A DNA stretch of 64,000 nt from RXIX01 sp003989075 (GCA_029780415.1 JAKOYN010000044.1:1-64000), one strand, 5' to 3'; positions 1 to 9,346 are shown, counted from the first letter of the stretch. Notes: generated by a model not told the origin, from the sequence alone. Numbers and translations are program-made.

Positions 1-266
1 AGCGCCTGGGCCACCGCATGGCCGGTACCGAGTTGCGTGGCCTGCTCCACCCAGAGCAGATCCGGTTCATCCGCGAAGGCTGCCTGCACTGCCTCGCCAC
101 CATGCCCATATACCACCAGACGCTGGCTCGCCTGCAGCGCGCGCGCCGTAGCCAGTACATGGCCGAGCAGTGATCGACCACCTACCGTGTGTAGCACCTT
201 GGGCAGGTCCGATACCATGCGCTTGCCTTTACCGGCCGCGAGGATGACTACTGAAAGTTGTTGCAT
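1..266 (-). CDS. glmU: GlmU N-terminal part (bifunctional UDP-N-acetylglucosamine pyrophosphorylase), cut by window edge
   Basis: The first 88 codons of GlmU, which acetylates glucosamine-1-P and then uridylylates GlcNAc-1-P to give UDP-GlcNAc for peptidoglycan and LPS. The reading frame opens with MQQLSVVILAAGKGKRM, the nucleotidyltransferase signature of the pyrophosphorylase domain, followed by SDLPKVLHTVGGRSLL and a GTGHAV motif just before the edge. The C-terminal left-handed beta-helix acetyltransferase domain lies outside the window. It sits downstream of the ATP synthase operon, as in many gammaproteobacteria, but a terminator after atpC separates the two. The family call is secure from these motifs. 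Confidence 0.93.
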   Translation of the reverse strand, partial: MQQLSVVILAAGKGKRMVSDLPKVLHTVGGRSLLGHVLATARALQASQRLVVYGHGGEAVQAAFADEPDLLWVEQATQLGTGHAVAQA

Positions 267-345
267 GACCACCACGCCTCTTCGAGAAATCAGTGGCGCT
301 ATTGTAGCGAACCATGCGCCAGGCGACGCGCCACACAGCGCGCGC

Positions 346-377
346 AAATAAAAAGGCCGTGACGTGCGCCACGGCCT
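346..377 (-). terminator. Rho-independent terminator after atpC
   Basis: A GGCCGT/ACGGCC stem (355-360 with 371-376) is followed, reading the minus strand, by a T-rich run (TTTTTATTT). It lies directly downstream of atpC and ends the ATP synthase operon before glmU. Confidence 0.8.
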
Positions 378-411
378 AGCGGGGTCGAGATCGTTTTTAT
401 TGTAAGGCTGA

Positions 412-840
412 TCAGGCTGACTTGCGCAGCTTGCGCAGCTTCTCGATGGTTTGCAACTGCGCGATGGCCTCGGCCAGTTCGGCCTTGGCCCTGGCGTATT
501 CAAAATCGCCACGGCTATTAGCGATTACCTGCTCGGCGCGCTGCTTGGCTGCCTGCGCGGCCGCCTCATCCAGATCGCGAGCCCGCTCGGCGGTATCGGT
601 CAGGATGGTCACCAGATGCGGCTGCACTTCCAGCAGCCCTCCAGAGACGTAGAACAGCTGTTCCTCGCCGCCCTGCAACTGAACCCGAACCTGACCGGGC
701 TTGAGCCGCGTCAACAACTGGCTGTGGCGGGGCAGAATGCCGAGTTCGCCCATTTCACCCGGCGCGCTCACCATCTCCGCGGCGCCGGAGAACAGCTCCT
801 TTTCCGCGCTGACGATGTCGACATGCAGTGTCATGGCCAT
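412..840 (-). CDS. atpC: F1F0 ATP synthase subunit epsilon
   Basis: The 142-residue epsilon subunit of the F1 central stalk, which couples rotation to catalysis and can inhibit ATP hydrolysis. The N-terminal beta-sandwich (MTLHVDIVSAEKELFSG, GELGILPRHSQLLTRLKPG) is typical. The C-terminal half is the expected two-helix hairpin rich in Ala, Glu and Arg. The ORF begins MAMTLHV, so a start two codons later is possible. It is the last gene of the atpIBEFHAGDC operon, 69 bases after atpD, and a terminator follows. Length is normal for the family. Confidence 0.96.
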   Translation of the reverse strand: MAMTLHVDIVSAEKELFSGAAEMVSAPGEMGELGILPRHSQLLTRLKPGQVRVQLQGGEEQLFYVSGGLLEVQPHLVTILTDTAERARDLDEAAAQAAKQRAEQVIANSRGDFEYARAKAELAEAIAQLQTIEKLRKLRKSA

Positions 841-909
841 TGGTACATCTCCTGGTCGGTGAGCTAGGGATGCGTACCCGGAGCAGCAACGCTCCGGGCC
901 GCGATCCCG

Positions 910-2286
910 TTACAGCTTGCTGGCCTTTTCCACGGCCTCTTCGATCGAGCCGACCATGTAGAACGCCTGCTCAGGCAGGTGATCGTATTCGCCGGCGACG
1001 ATGCCCTTGAAAGCCGAGATGGTATCCTTCAGGGAGACATACTTGCCAGGCGAGCCGGTGAACACTTCAGCGACGAAGAACGGCTGCGACAGAAAGCGCT
1101 GGATTTTGCGGGCGCGAGCCACCACCAGCTTGTCTTCTTCGGAGAGCTCGTCCATGCCCAGGATGGCGATGATGTCCTTGAGCTCCTTGTAGCGCTGCAG
1201 GGTGCTCTGCACGGCGCGGGCAGTCTCGTAGTGATCCTGACCCACCACCAGCGGATCCAGCTGCCGCGAAGTGGAGTCCAGCGGATCGACCGCCGGGTAG
1301 ATACCCAGCTCGGCGATCTGGCGGGACAACACGACAGTCGCGTCCAAGTGGGCGAAAGTGGTCGCCGGCGAGGGATCGGTCAGGTCGTCGGCGGGCACGT
1401 ACACCGCCTGGATGGAGGTGATGGAACCGGCCTTGGTTGAGGTGATGCGTTCCTGCAGAACACCCATTTCCTCCGCCAGGGTCGGCTGGTAACCCACCGC
1501 GGATGGCATACGACCGAGCAGCGCCGAGCACTCGGTACCGGCCAGGGTGTAGCGGTAGATGTTGTCGACGAACAGCAGCACATCACGGCCTTCGTCACGG
1601 AAGTTCTCGGCGATGGTCAGGCCGGTCAGGGCGACGCGCAGCCGGTTGCCCGGCGGCTCGTTCATCTGCCCATAGACCAGGGCCACCTTGTCGAGCACGT
1701 TCGAGTCCTTCATCTCGTGATAGAAGTCATTGCCTTCACGAGTGCGCTCGCCGACACCGGCGAACACCGAGTAGCCGGAGTGCTCGATGGCGATGTTGCG
1801 GATCAGCTCCATCATGTTGACGGTCTTGCCAACGCCGGCACCGCCGAACAGGCCAACCTTGCCGCCCTTGGCGAACGGGCAGAGCAGGTCGATGACCTTG
1901 ATGCCGGTTTCCAGCAGCTCGGTCGCGCCCGACTGATCCTCGTAGCTCGGTGCCGCCTGGTGGATTGCCCGATAGGTGTCGGTCTCGACCGGGCCCTTGT
2001 GGTCGATCGGGGTACCAAGCACGTTCATGATCCGGCCCAGGGTAGGCTTGCCCACCGGTACCGAAATCGGCGCGCCCGTATTGGACACGCTCATGTTGCG
2101 CTTCATGCCTTCCGACGGACCCATGGCAATGGTCCGCACCACGCCATCGCCAAGCTGCTGCTGCACTTCCAGGATCAGCCCGTTTTCATCAAGGCGCAGC
2201 GCATCGTAGATCTTGGGCACCGACCCGCGGGGGAACTCGACATCCACCACCGCGCCGATGATTTGCACGATATTGCCAGAACTCAT
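910..2286 (-). CDS. atpD: F1F0 ATP synthase subunit beta (catalytic)
   Basis: The 458-residue catalytic beta subunit of F1. The Walker A loop GGAGVGKT is at residues 148-155, the catalytic glutamate lies in GERTREGND (about residue 180), and the DELSEED motif is intact in the C-terminal helical domain. The sequence is near-canonical throughout (VDNIYRYTLAGTE, GRMPSAVGYQ). It forms the alternating alpha3-beta3 hexamer with AtpA. It lies between atpG and atpC in the standard order. Confidence 0.98.
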   Translation of the reverse strand: MSSGNIVQIIGAVVDVEFPRGSVPKIYDALRLDENGLILEVQQQLGDGVVRTIAMGPSEGMKRNMSVSNTGAPISVPVGKPTLGRIMNVLGTPIDHKGPVETDTYRAIHQAAPSYEDQSGATELLETGIKVIDLLCPFAKGGKVGLFGGAGVGKTVNMMELIRNIAIEHSGYSVFAGVGERTREGNDFYHEMKDSNVLDKVALVYGQMNEPPGNRLRVALTGLTIAENFRDEGRDVLLFVDNIYRYTLAGTECSALLGRMPSAVGYQPTLAEEMGVLQERITSTKAGSITSIQAVYVPADDLTDPSPATTFAHLDATVVLSRQIAELGIYPAVDPLDSTSRQLDPLVVGQDHYETARAVQSTLQRYKELKDIIAILGMDELSEEDKLVVARARKIQRFLSQPFFVAEVFTGSPGKYVSLKDTISAFKGIVAGEYDHLPEQAFYMVGSIEEAVEKASKL

Positions 2287-2351
2287 TCTTTGGGTTCCTC
2301 TTGAACTTGTTTCACCGCACGTCCGCCCCGGGGGGACCGGCGTTCGCAGCC

Positions 2352-3215
2352 TTATACCGCCGCGGCGCCACCCACGATTTCGGCCAGCTCCTGGGTGATC
2401 GACGCCTGCCGGGCCTTGTTGTAGATCAGTTGCAACTCATTGATGAGGGTGCCCGCGTTGTCGGAAGCGCTCTTCATGGCAACCATGCGGGAGGCCATCT
2501 CGCAGGCGACATTCTCCACCAGGGCCTGATAGACCACGGATTCCCCATAGCGCCGCAGCAGCAGCTCGATGAGTTCCTTCGGATCGGGCTCGTAGATGTA
2601 ATCCCAGCGATGAGCTGGCGCGGCATCCTTCACCTCGGCGGTCACCGGCACCAGCTGCTCGATCTTGGGCTTCTGGCTCATGGTGTTGACGAACTCGTTG
2701 TACACCAGATAGATCGCGTCGATGCGCCCTTCGGCGAAGGCATCAGCCATGACCTTGACCGGGCCGAGCACGTCTTCAAAGCGAGGCGCGTCACCCAAGT
2801 GGGAAACATGGGCGACCACGTTGCCCCGGAGCCGGCGGAAGAACTGGAACGCCTTGGTACCGACCGTGCACAGATCGATTTCGACACCGCGAGTCCGCCA
2901 CTGCTGCATGGCGAGGGTGGCGGCCTTGAACAGGTTGGTGTTCAGGCCACCGCACAAGCCACGGTCGGTCGAGATGACGATGAAGCCGACCCGCTTGATC
3001 TCGCGTTCCACGAGTCCCGGGCTGCGATACTCCGTATGCGCATGGGCCAAGTGCGAGATGACGTTGCGAATCTTGCTCGCATAGGGCCGGGCCGCTCGCA
3101 TGCGCTCCTGTGCCTTGCGCATCTTGCTTGCCGCCACCATTTCCATGGCCTTGGTAATCTTCTGAGTACTTTTGATACTCTTGATTTTGGTTCGTATCTC
3201 TTTAGCACCGGCCAT
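2352..3215 (-). CDS. atpG: F1F0 ATP synthase subunit gamma
   Basis: The 287-residue rotor-shaft subunit. The N-terminal MAGAKEIRTKIKSIKSTQKITKAMEMVAASKM helix and the C-terminal helix (NELQLIYNKARQASITQELAEIVGGA) form the coiled coil inside the alpha3-beta3 ring; the central part is the Rossmann-like globular domain (GLCGGLN). Length is as expected. It is translated 12 bases after atpA and 65 bases before atpD. Confidence 0.97.
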   Translation of the reverse strand: MAGAKEIRTKIKSIKSTQKITKAMEMVAASKMRKAQERMRAARPYASKIRNVISHLAHAHTEYRSPGLVEREIKRVGFIVISTDRGLCGGLNTNLFKAATLAMQQWRTRGVEIDLCTVGTKAFQFFRRLRGNVVAHVSHLGDAPRFEDVLGPVKVMADAFAEGRIDAIYLVYNEFVNTMSQKPKIEQLVPVTAEVKDAAPAHRWDYIYEPDPKELIELLLRRYGESVVYQALVENVACEMASRMVAMKSASDNAGTLINELQLIYNKARQASITQELAEIVGGAAAV

Positions 3216-3227
3216 GCTGACACCCGT

Positions 3228-4784
3228 TTAGACGTAGTGGGCCTTGAAATCTTCCACGACTTTCTTAATGCCGCTTTCGATCTCGTCGTTGTAATCGCCC
3301 GTTGCATTGATCTTGTCGACCAAGGCAGCGTGGTTGGCCCGCGCGAACGCCAGCAAGCCGGCTTCGAAATCACCGATCTTGTTGAGCGGCACGTCGTCCA
3401 GATAGCCCCGATCTACGGCGAACAGCGAAATACCCATCTCGGCAACCGACATCGGCGAGTACTGCTTCTGCTTCATCAGTTCGGTTGCCCGCTGGCCGCG
3501 CTCAAGCTGCTTGCGGGTTGCTTCGTCAAGGTCGGAGGCGAACTGGGCAAAGGCGGCCAGTTCACGGTACTGGGCCAGGGCCAGACGGATACCACCACCG
3601 AGCTTCTTGACGATCTTGGTCTGGGCGGCACCACCGACGCGGGACACGGACAGGCCCGGGTTGATGGCCGGCCGGATACCGGCGTTGAACAGGTCGGTTT
3701 CCAGGAAGATCTGGCCGTCAGTGATCGAGATCACGTTGGTGGGCACGAAGGCCGACACGTCACCCGCCTGGGTTTCAATGATCGGCAGCGCGGTCAGCGA
3801 GCCGGTCTTGCCCTTGACTTCACCGTTGGTGAGGCGCTCGACCTCATCGGCATTGACGCGGGAGGCGCGCTCCAGCAACCGGGAGTGCAGATAGAACACG
3901 TCGCCGGGGAAGGCTTCGCGGCCCGGCGGGCGGCGCAGCAGCAGGGAAACCTGACGATAGGCTACGGCCTGCTTGGACAGATCGTCATAAACGATCAGCG
4001 CGTCCTGACCACGGTCACGGAAATACTCGCCCATGCTGCAGCCGGAGTAGGGCGCGATGTAGAGCATGGCCGCGGATTCAGACGCACTGGCGGCGACGAC
4101 GATGGTGTGATCCATCGCGCCATGCTCCTCAAGCTTGCGCACCACGTTGGCAATCGACGAGTTCTTCTGGCCGATGGCGACGTAGATACACTTGATGCCG
4201 GTACCTTTCTGATTGATGATCGCGTCGATCGCAACCGCAGTCTTGCCGGTCTGGCGATCACCGATGATCAATTCACGCTGGCCACGGCCAATCGGCACCA
4301 TGGCGTCGATGGCTTTCAGACCGGTCTGCACCGGCTGGCTTACCGACTGGCGCTCAATAACGCCCGGGGCAATGACTTCGATAGGTGCAGTCTGCGCGGC
4401 CTTGATCGGACCCTTGCCGTCAATCGGCTGACCCAGGGCATTCACCACGCGGCCCAGCAGCGCCTCGCCAACCGGCACTTCCAGGATGCGCCCGGTGCAC
4501 AGGGCCTTGTCACCTTCCGCGAGATGCTCGTAGTCGCCCAGAATCACCGCGCCAACGGAGTCGCGCTCCAGGTTCATGGCGAGGCCGTAGGTGGCCGGAT
4601 CACCTTCCCGGGGGGCCGGGAACTCGATCATTTCACCCTGCATCGCGTTGTCGAGGCCATAGATCCGGGCGATGCCATCGGCCAGGCTGACAATGGAGCC
4701 TTCCGTGCGTGCTTCAGCAGACGCCTCATAGCCTTGCAGGCGTTGCCGAATCAGATCGCTGATTTCGGATGGTTTAAGTTGCAT
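3228..4784 (-). CDS. atpA: F1F0 ATP synthase subunit alpha
   Basis: The 518-residue alpha subunit, binding nucleotide at the non-catalytic sites of F1. The P-loop GDRQTGKT is at 175-182. The N-terminal membrane-proximal helix (MQLKPSEISDLIRQRL) that contacts subunit delta is present. The C-terminus is the usual helical bundle. It sits between atpH and atpG. Nothing in the sequence departs from the family. Confidence 0.98.
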   Translation of the reverse strand: MQLKPSEISDLIRQRLQGYEASAEARTEGSIVSLADGIARIYGLDNAMQGEMIEFPAPREGDPATYGLAMNLERDSVGAVILGDYEHLAEGDKALCTGRILEVPVGEALLGRVVNALGQPIDGKGPIKAAQTAPIEVIAPGVIERQSVSQPVQTGLKAIDAMVPIGRGQRELIIGDRQTGKTAVAIDAIINQKGTGIKCIYVAIGQKNSSIANVVRKLEEHGAMDHTIVVAASASESAAMLYIAPYSGCSMGEYFRDRGQDALIVYDDLSKQAVAYRQVSLLLRRPPGREAFPGDVFYLHSRLLERASRVNADEVERLTNGEVKGKTGSLTALPIIETQAGDVSAFVPTNVISITDGQIFLETDLFNAGIRPAINPGLSVSRVGGAAQTKIVKKLGGGIRLALAQYRELAAFAQFASDLDEATRKQLERGQRATELMKQKQYSPMSVAEMGISLFAVDRGYLDDVPLNKIGDFEAGLLAFARANHAALVDKINATGDYNDEIESGIKKVVEDFKAHYV

Positions 4785-4799
4785 AAAACGGTATTCCCC

Positions 4800-5375
4800 T
4801 TACTGGCTTAAGGCCGTGGCGAGTTTTTCCAGCCGGCCGCGCGCCGAACCGTCGATCACCAGATCGCCGACCCGGATCACCGCGCCCGCGATCAGTGACG
4901 CATCCATCTTGCAATCCAGCGCTACGTCACGCTGGAATCGGGCGCGAAGCGCTTCGCTGACCTGAATACGCTGAGCTTCAGTGACGGCGACCGCGCTGAT
5001 CAGCTCGGCGTGGACAACGCTCTCGGCGTTAGCGCGCAGTTGCTCGAACAGAACGGCAATGCCCGGGAGCTGGTGCAGGCGATGAAACTCGGCCAGCATC
5101 CGCAGAAAGGCCACAAACACCTCGGGCACCTCCGCGCCACCGCGAACATCGCGGCAGAGCCCGGCTACCAGCTCGGCTTTTTGATCACCGCGCAGCGTCG
5201 GATTCCAGGGGCCCAGCAGACGGTGCATGGCAGGATCCGCCGCGACAGCGGCGGCGGCCTTCAGGATCTCGGACCAGAGCGGCAACGCCTGCGTGGCCTG
5301 CGCTTCTTCAAACGCAGCGCGCGCGTAGGGCCGTGCAGCGGTGGTGGGTCGGACGACGGTTGTCGTTTCAGCCAT
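4800..5375 (-). CDS. atpH: F1F0 ATP synthase subunit delta
   Basis: The 191-residue peripheral-stalk subunit OSCP/delta, joining the b subunits to the top of F1. The helical N-domain starts at ARPYARAAFEEAQ, and the C-domain ends with the conserved VRVGDLVIDGSARGRLEKLA segment. The N-terminus carries about 12 extra residues (MAETTTVVRPTT) before the usual start region; a shorter start is not evident. It follows atpF after 17 bases and precedes atpA by 15. Confidence 0.96.
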   Translation of the reverse strand: MAETTTVVRPTTAARPYARAAFEEAQATQALPLWSEILKAAAAVAADPAMHRLLGPWNPTLRGDQKAELVAGLCRDVRGGAEVPEVFVAFLRMLAEFHRLHQLPGIAVLFEQLRANAESVVHAELISAVAVTEAQRIQVSEALRARFQRDVALDCKMDASLIAGAVIRVGDLVIDGSARGRLEKLATALSQ

Positions 5376-5392
5376 TGGCGTGGTCCGTATTG

Positions 5393-5863
5393 TTATAGCT
5401 GAGCGACCAGGTCATCCAGCATGGCAGCGTTAGCCGCTTCATCGACCTCGCGCTTGAGAACCTTGCTGGCGCCGGTGATGGCAAGACTGACCACCTGGTT
5501 GCGAAGCTGTTCGCGGGCGCGGTTGACTTCCTGCTCGATCTCCGCCTTGGCGGCGGCAAGCTGGCGGTCACCCTCGACGCGGGCTTCCTGCTTTGACTGC
5601 TCGATGATTTCGTTGGCGCGCTTATGGGCCTGGGCGACGATCTCGGCGGCTTGCTGCTTTGATTCCTTGAGCATTTGCGCGGCTTTGGCCTTGGCCAGTT
5701 CCTGCTCGCGCACGCCGCGTTCTGCGGATGCCAGGCCATCAGCGATTCGCTTCTGGCGGTCTTGCATGGCCTGAATGATCGGCGGCCACACATACTTCAT
5801 GGTAAAGAGCACCAGAAGGCCGAACGTGATCATCTGCCCTATAAGGGTAGCATTGAAATTCAC
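5393..5863 (-). CDS. atpF: F1F0 ATP synthase subunit b
   Basis: The 156-residue b subunit. A single N-terminal membrane helix (about residues 5-26, MNFNATLIGQMITFGLLVLF) is followed by a long charged helix with Ala and Glu/Lys periodicity that forms the right-handed coiled-coil stator reaching delta on F1. Only one b-type gene is present, so the complex should contain a b2 homodimer rather than b/b'. Length equals that of the E. coli protein. Confidence 0.97.
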   Translation of the reverse strand: MNFNATLIGQMITFGLLVLFTMKYVWPPIIQAMQDRQKRIADGLASAERGVREQELAKAKAAQMLKESKQQAAEIVAQAHKRANEIIEQSKQEARVEGDRQLAAAKAEIEQEVNRAREQLRNQVVSLAITGASKVLKREVDEAANAAMLDDLVAQL

Positions 5864-5921
5864 GCTGATACCTCCTCAGGTACGCACAGGTTAGAGGGCG
5901 TCAGAGCACTGAGCGCTCCGA

Positions 5922-6206
5922 TCACTTGATCAGGGCCTGCACCGGACCGAGGAACGGGTTGGCGAAGGTGAAGAACAGCGCGATACCGACACCAATCATG
6001 GTCACCGCGTCCAGCAGACCGGCAACGATGAACATCTTGACCTGCAGCGCGGGAATCATTTCCGGCTGACGCGCGGCACCTTCGAGGAATTTGCCGCCCA
6101 GCAGGGCGAAACCGATGGCGGTACCCAGCGCACCCATGCCGAGGATCAGCGCCACGGCGATAACGGTCATACCCTGCACATTGGCGATCAGGCTTGCAGC
6201 TTCCAT
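5922..6206 (-). CDS. atpE: F1F0 ATP synthase subunit c
   Basis: A 94-residue hairpin of two membrane helices forming the proton-carrying ring. The ion-binding carboxylate is Asp66 in GLLDAVTMIGVG, in the position of E. coli Asp61. The Gln and Glu-Ser residues that mark sodium-coupled rings are absent, so proton coupling is expected. The polar loop ARQPEM (about 45-50) contacts gamma and epsilon. The roughly 15 residues before the first helix are slightly longer than in E. coli. Confidence 0.97.
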   Translation of the reverse strand: MEAASLIANVQGMTVIAVALILGMGALGTAIGFALLGGKFLEGAARQPEMIPALQVKMFIVAGLLDAVTMIGVGIALFFTFANPFLGPVQALIK

Positions 6207-6297
6207 TAGTGTCTCCCGTTTACGAGGTTGAGGTGTGGATGAAAGAAAACCGGGTTAGAGATGGCCGGCCCGCAGGCAACCGGCCCCGAAAGTCCGC

Positions 6298-7101
6298 TCA
6301 ATGATCTTCGTGCGCCATGCTCAGGTACACGATGGTCAGCACCATGAAGATAAACGCCTGCAGGGTGATAACCAGAATGTGGAACACCGCCCACGGCCAG
6401 CCCAGGACAAACTGGAGCCACCAGGGCAGCAGCGCGATCAGGATGAAGATTAGTTCGCCAGCGTAGAGGTTGCCGAACAGACGCAGGCCGAGCGAGATGG
6501 GCTTGGCCAGATCCTCGACGATCCGCAGCAGCAGATTGAACGGCATCAGCCACTTGCCGAAGGGATGGGTCAGGATTTCCATCGAGAAGTGGACCGGACC
6601 CTTGACCTTGATGCTGTAGTAGTAGATGAGCAGCAGCACCGAGATTGACAGGCCAAACGTCGAGTTCAGGTCGGTCGAGGGCACAGTGCGCAGATACGGC
6701 ACCCCGAACGCACCGGCGATGGCCGGAAGCAGGTCGACCGGCACCAGGTCCATGGTGTTCCAGAGAAATACCCAGATAAAGATCGTCAGCGACAGCGGTG
6801 CGATAACCGGATTGCGGCCGTGGAACGAATCCTTAACCTGGGTGTCAACAAACTCGACCATGATTTCACAGAAGTTCTGCAGCGGCCCAGGAACATCGCT
6901 GGTCGCGTTGCGCGCGGCCTTGATGAACAGCCACAGGAACAGCCCCCCAAGCGCCGCTGCGAACAGCAGCGTATCCAGATGGATCACACCAAAGCCGCCT
7001 GACTCTTCACCATGCAGGAAATGCATGCGGGTCAGGTCAAAGCGGAGGTTGGTTAGGTGATGTACGATGTATCCCGTTGCGGAATGACCAGTTTCGCTCA
7101 T
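6298..7101 (-). CDS. atpB: F1F0 ATP synthase subunit a
   Basis: The 267-residue polytopic stator subunit forming the two proton half-channels against the c-ring. The essential arginine lies in LGLRLFGNLYAGELIF, and the following helices (LLPWWLQFVLGWPWAVFHILVI) match the family. The start codon overlaps the stop of atpI in an ATGA arrangement, indicating translational coupling. Confidence 0.97.
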   Translation of the reverse strand: MSETGHSATGYIVHHLTNLRFDLTRMHFLHGEESGGFGVIHLDTLLFAAALGGLFLWLFIKAARNATSDVPGPLQNFCEIMVEFVDTQVKDSFHGRNPVIAPLSLTIFIWVFLWNTMDLVPVDLLPAIAGAFGVPYLRTVPSTDLNSTFGLSISVLLLIYYYSIKVKGPVHFSMEILTHPFGKWLMPFNLLLRIVEDLAKPISLGLRLFGNLYAGELIFILIALLPWWLQFVLGWPWAVFHILVITLQAFIFMVLTIVYLSMAHEDH

Positions 7102-7487
7102 AGCGTCCTCACCGAAGCGTCGAATGTGAAGGGTAGTGCCAGCCAGTACGCCATCAGCGTCGCCATGTATGCAAGCAGGAGCGGGAGAGGAGAGACAGGA
7201 AGCCAGAGGAGAGCGACGCTCAGCAGAACGACCGTCAGCAGCAACTTGACGACTTCGCCCACATAGAACGCTCGCGCGATCTTGGCGGCCGGTGAGCCGA
7301 TACGTACCGAGAAAACCTTGCTCGCGAAGTAGGCGGTAACTAACAGGCTGATGCCGCCGCCAACCAGTGCGGAGTAGAACGCCTGAGCGTCGCCAAGCGC
7401 GAGGGCTGCGATAGCCGTCAGCAGCGCGATAAGCGACTGTATGGCGACGATTTTACGGGTGACTTGTTTCGCGCCCATGGTTCGCAT
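7098..7487 (-). CDS. atpI: ATP synthase assembly protein AtpI
   Basis: The 129-residue first gene of the operon, with four predicted membrane helices (about 13-31, 38-54, 75-93, 97-116). AtpI is a non-structural membrane protein that helps assemble the c-ring in several bacteria. Its identity rests on position directly before atpB and on the four-helix pattern with ALVGGGISLLVTAYFASKVF. A second in-frame Met (MGAKQV) three codons in could be the true start. Confidence 0.88.
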   Translation of the reverse strand: MRTMGAKQVTRKIVAIQSLIALLTAIAALALGDAQAFYSALVGGGISLLVTAYFASKVFSVRIGSPAAKIARAFYVGEVVKLLLTVVLLSVALLWLPVSPLPLLLAYMATLMAYWLALPFTFDASVRTL

Positions 7488-7548
7488 TGATTCTAATAAT
7501 TTTCATGGAACTGGATTGCGCAGGGCATTTCTGCTTGGTTTTTTTGAG

Positions 7549-7585
7549 TCGTTATAATCGGGTTTTAGTTATCAACTGCATGTGC
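7549..7585 (-). promoter_or_regulatory. AT-rich candidate promoter of the atp operon
   Basis: The 207-base gap between parB and atpI is the only room for an atp promoter. On the minus strand it contains GATTATAAC, a plausible -10 box (TATAAC at about 7552-7557), but no convincing -35 at the right distance. TTGATA lies only 13 bases upstream. The call is weak. Confidence 0.3.
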
Positions 7586-7694
7586 CTCGCTGCCATTACC
7601 GCCAGAATCTCCTCATGGCCACACGAAGCGCCGAGGATTATAGGAAATACGATCTATCGGGGTCAATGAAGATTTATGTGCCGCAGTATGGCGA

Positions 7695-8561
7695 TCACTT
7701 CACCCGGGCCATGATGCCGTCCAGTTCATCCAGGGTGTTGTAGTGAATCACGACGCAGCCCTTGCCGGAACGGCCATGGCGCAGCTGTACCCGCGCGCCG
7801 AGGCGCTCGGCAAGATCATTTTGCAGGTTGCGGATGTCAGGATCGAGTGAGCGGCGCGTCGCCGGCGGATTCGGTTGCTGCAGGCGTCGGGCCAGCATCT
7901 CGGTTTCGCGCGCCGACAGGCCGTGCAGGAGCACCTGATGGGCGGCTTCCCGTTGCAGGCTCGGCGGCAGGGGCAACAGGGCGCGGGCATGGCCCATATC
8001 CAGCTTGCGCTCACGGACCAGGTGCTGCACGTCCTCGGTCAGCTCCAGCAGACGCAGCAGGTTGCTGATCGTGGCTCGCGAGCGACCCACCGCCTCGGCA
8101 GCTTCCTGATGGGTCAGATCAAACTCGCTGATCAGTCGCCGCAGGGCGCTGGCTTCTTCCAGGGGATTGAGATCCTCGCGCTGGATATTCTCGATCAGCG
8201 CCATGGCGATAGCCGCCCGGTCAGGCACCTCACGAATCACCGCTGGCACCTCGCGCAGGCCGGCCAGCTGCGCCGCCCGCCAGCGCCGTTCACCGGCGAT
8301 CAGCTCGTAGCGATCCTCACCCAGCGGCCGCACCACCACCGGCTGCACCACGCCCTGAGCGCGGATCGAATCAGCCAGCTCGCGCAGACCTTCCTCGCGC
8401 AGGTCCTGGCGCGGTTGATAACGGCCACGGCTGATCTGCTCGACCGGCAATTGCCGCAGCACATCCCCGGCAGCCGGTGCCCCGGCAGGCTGTGGAGCGG
8501 CCGCGCTCGCCCCGAGCAGGGCATCCAGGCCACGCCCCAGGCCGCCTTTTTTGCGCATCAT
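7695..8561 (-). CDS. parB: Chromosome-partitioning protein ParB (CTPase clamp)
   Basis: A 288-residue ParB/Spo0J protein. The N-terminus carries the GLGRGLDALL segment typical of chromosomal ParB, which stimulates ParA. The CTP-binding GERRWRA motif is at 90-96. A helix-turn-helix for parS recognition (VGRSRATISNLLRLL) follows at about 165-180, and the C-terminal dimerisation domain ends the protein. The start overlaps the parA stop by four bases (ATGA). Four matching parS palindromes lie at 25.2, 25.3, 28.5 and 36.7 kb in this window. Confidence 0.96.
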   Translation of the reverse strand: MMRKKGGLGRGLDALLGASAAAPQPAGAPAAGDVLRQLPVEQISRGRYQPRQDLREEGLRELADSIRAQGVVQPVVVRPLGEDRYELIAGERRWRAAQLAGLREVPAVIREVPDRAAIAMALIENIQREDLNPLEEASALRRLISEFDLTHQEAAEAVGRSRATISNLLRLLELTEDVQHLVRERKLDMGHARALLPLPPSLQREAAHQVLLHGLSARETEMLARRLQQPNPPATRRSLDPDIRNLQNDLAERLGARVQLRHGRSGKGCVVIHYNTLDELDGIMARVK

Positions 8562-9346
8562 GGCTGCAGCTCCGCATCAGACCGCTGCAAGCGCGCCAGC
8601 AGCTCACGCGCCAGATCCCGATAGCCCTGGGCACCGCGCGAGCTGTTGTCATAGCGGATGATCGGCAGGCCATAGCTGGGCGCCTCGGCCAGGCGTACAT
8701 TGCGCGGAATCGCCGTGGTGTACAGTGCGTCGCCGAAATGTTCCACCAGTTGCGCCGAGACTTCATTGGCCAGCCGGTTGCGGGCATCGAACATGGTACG
8801 CAGCAGACCCTCGATGCGTAGGCCAGGATTGGTCGCGCGGCGCACTTTCTGAATGGTATCAAGCAGCGCCGACAACCCTTCCAGGGCGTAGTACTCGCAC
8901 TGCATGGGGATAATCACCGCCTGGGCAGCAGTCAGGGCGTTGACCGTCAGCATGTTCAGCGATGGGGGACAGTCGATCAGGATCAGATCGAAGCGCTCAC
9001 GTACCGTGTCCAGTGCGGCGCGCAAACGGTCGGCAGCGTTCTCGGCGCCGAGCAGATTGACTTCGGCAGCGGTCAGGTCGCCATTGGCGGGCAGCACGAA
9101 CAGGCCACTCTCATCCACAGCCTGCAGGGCATCAGCCAGCGCGATTTCCCCGAGCAGCACTTCATGGCTGGTGGCGGTGGCGGCGTGCTTGTCGATGCCG
9201 CAGCCCATGGTGGCATTGCCCTGCGGGTCCAGGTCGACCAGCAGTACCCGCTGTTGCAGTGCCGCCAGGCAGGCAGCCAGATTGACCGCAGTGGTGGTCT
9301 TGCCAACGCCACCCTTTTGATTGGTGATCGCGAGAATTGTGCTCAT
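8558..9346 (-). CDS. parA: Chromosome-partitioning ATPase ParA/Soj
   Basis: A 262-residue deviant-Walker ATPase that forms the DNA-bound gradient moving ParB-parS complexes. The open frame runs further upstream, but MSTILAITNQKGGVGKTTT is the conserved N-terminus, with KGGVGKT at 11-17, so the start is placed at 9346. Switch regions DLDPQGN and LIDCPPSLN are intact. There is no N-terminal HTH, which fits chromosomal rather than P1-type plasmid ParA. It is 7 bases downstream of rsmG and overlaps parB. Confidence 0.96.
   Translation of the reverse strand: MSTILAITNQKGGVGKTTTAVNLAACLAALQQRVLLVDLDPQGNATMGCGIDKHAATATSHEVLLGEIALADALQAVDESGLFVLPANGDLTAAEVNLLGAENAADRLRAALDTVRERFDLILIDCPPSLNMLTVNALTAAQAVIIPMQCEYYALEGLSALLDTIQKVRRATNPGLRIEGLLRTMFDARNRLANEVSAQLVEHFGDALYTTAIPRNVRLAEAPSYGLPIIRYDNSSRGAQGYRDLARELLARLQRSDAELQP

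Noticed and set aside
2301..4811. 836-codon open frame on the plus strand opposite atpG and atpA
   Set aside because: It is antisense to two fully conserved genes, its product shows no recognisable motif, and long antisense frames are expected in GC-rich DNA.
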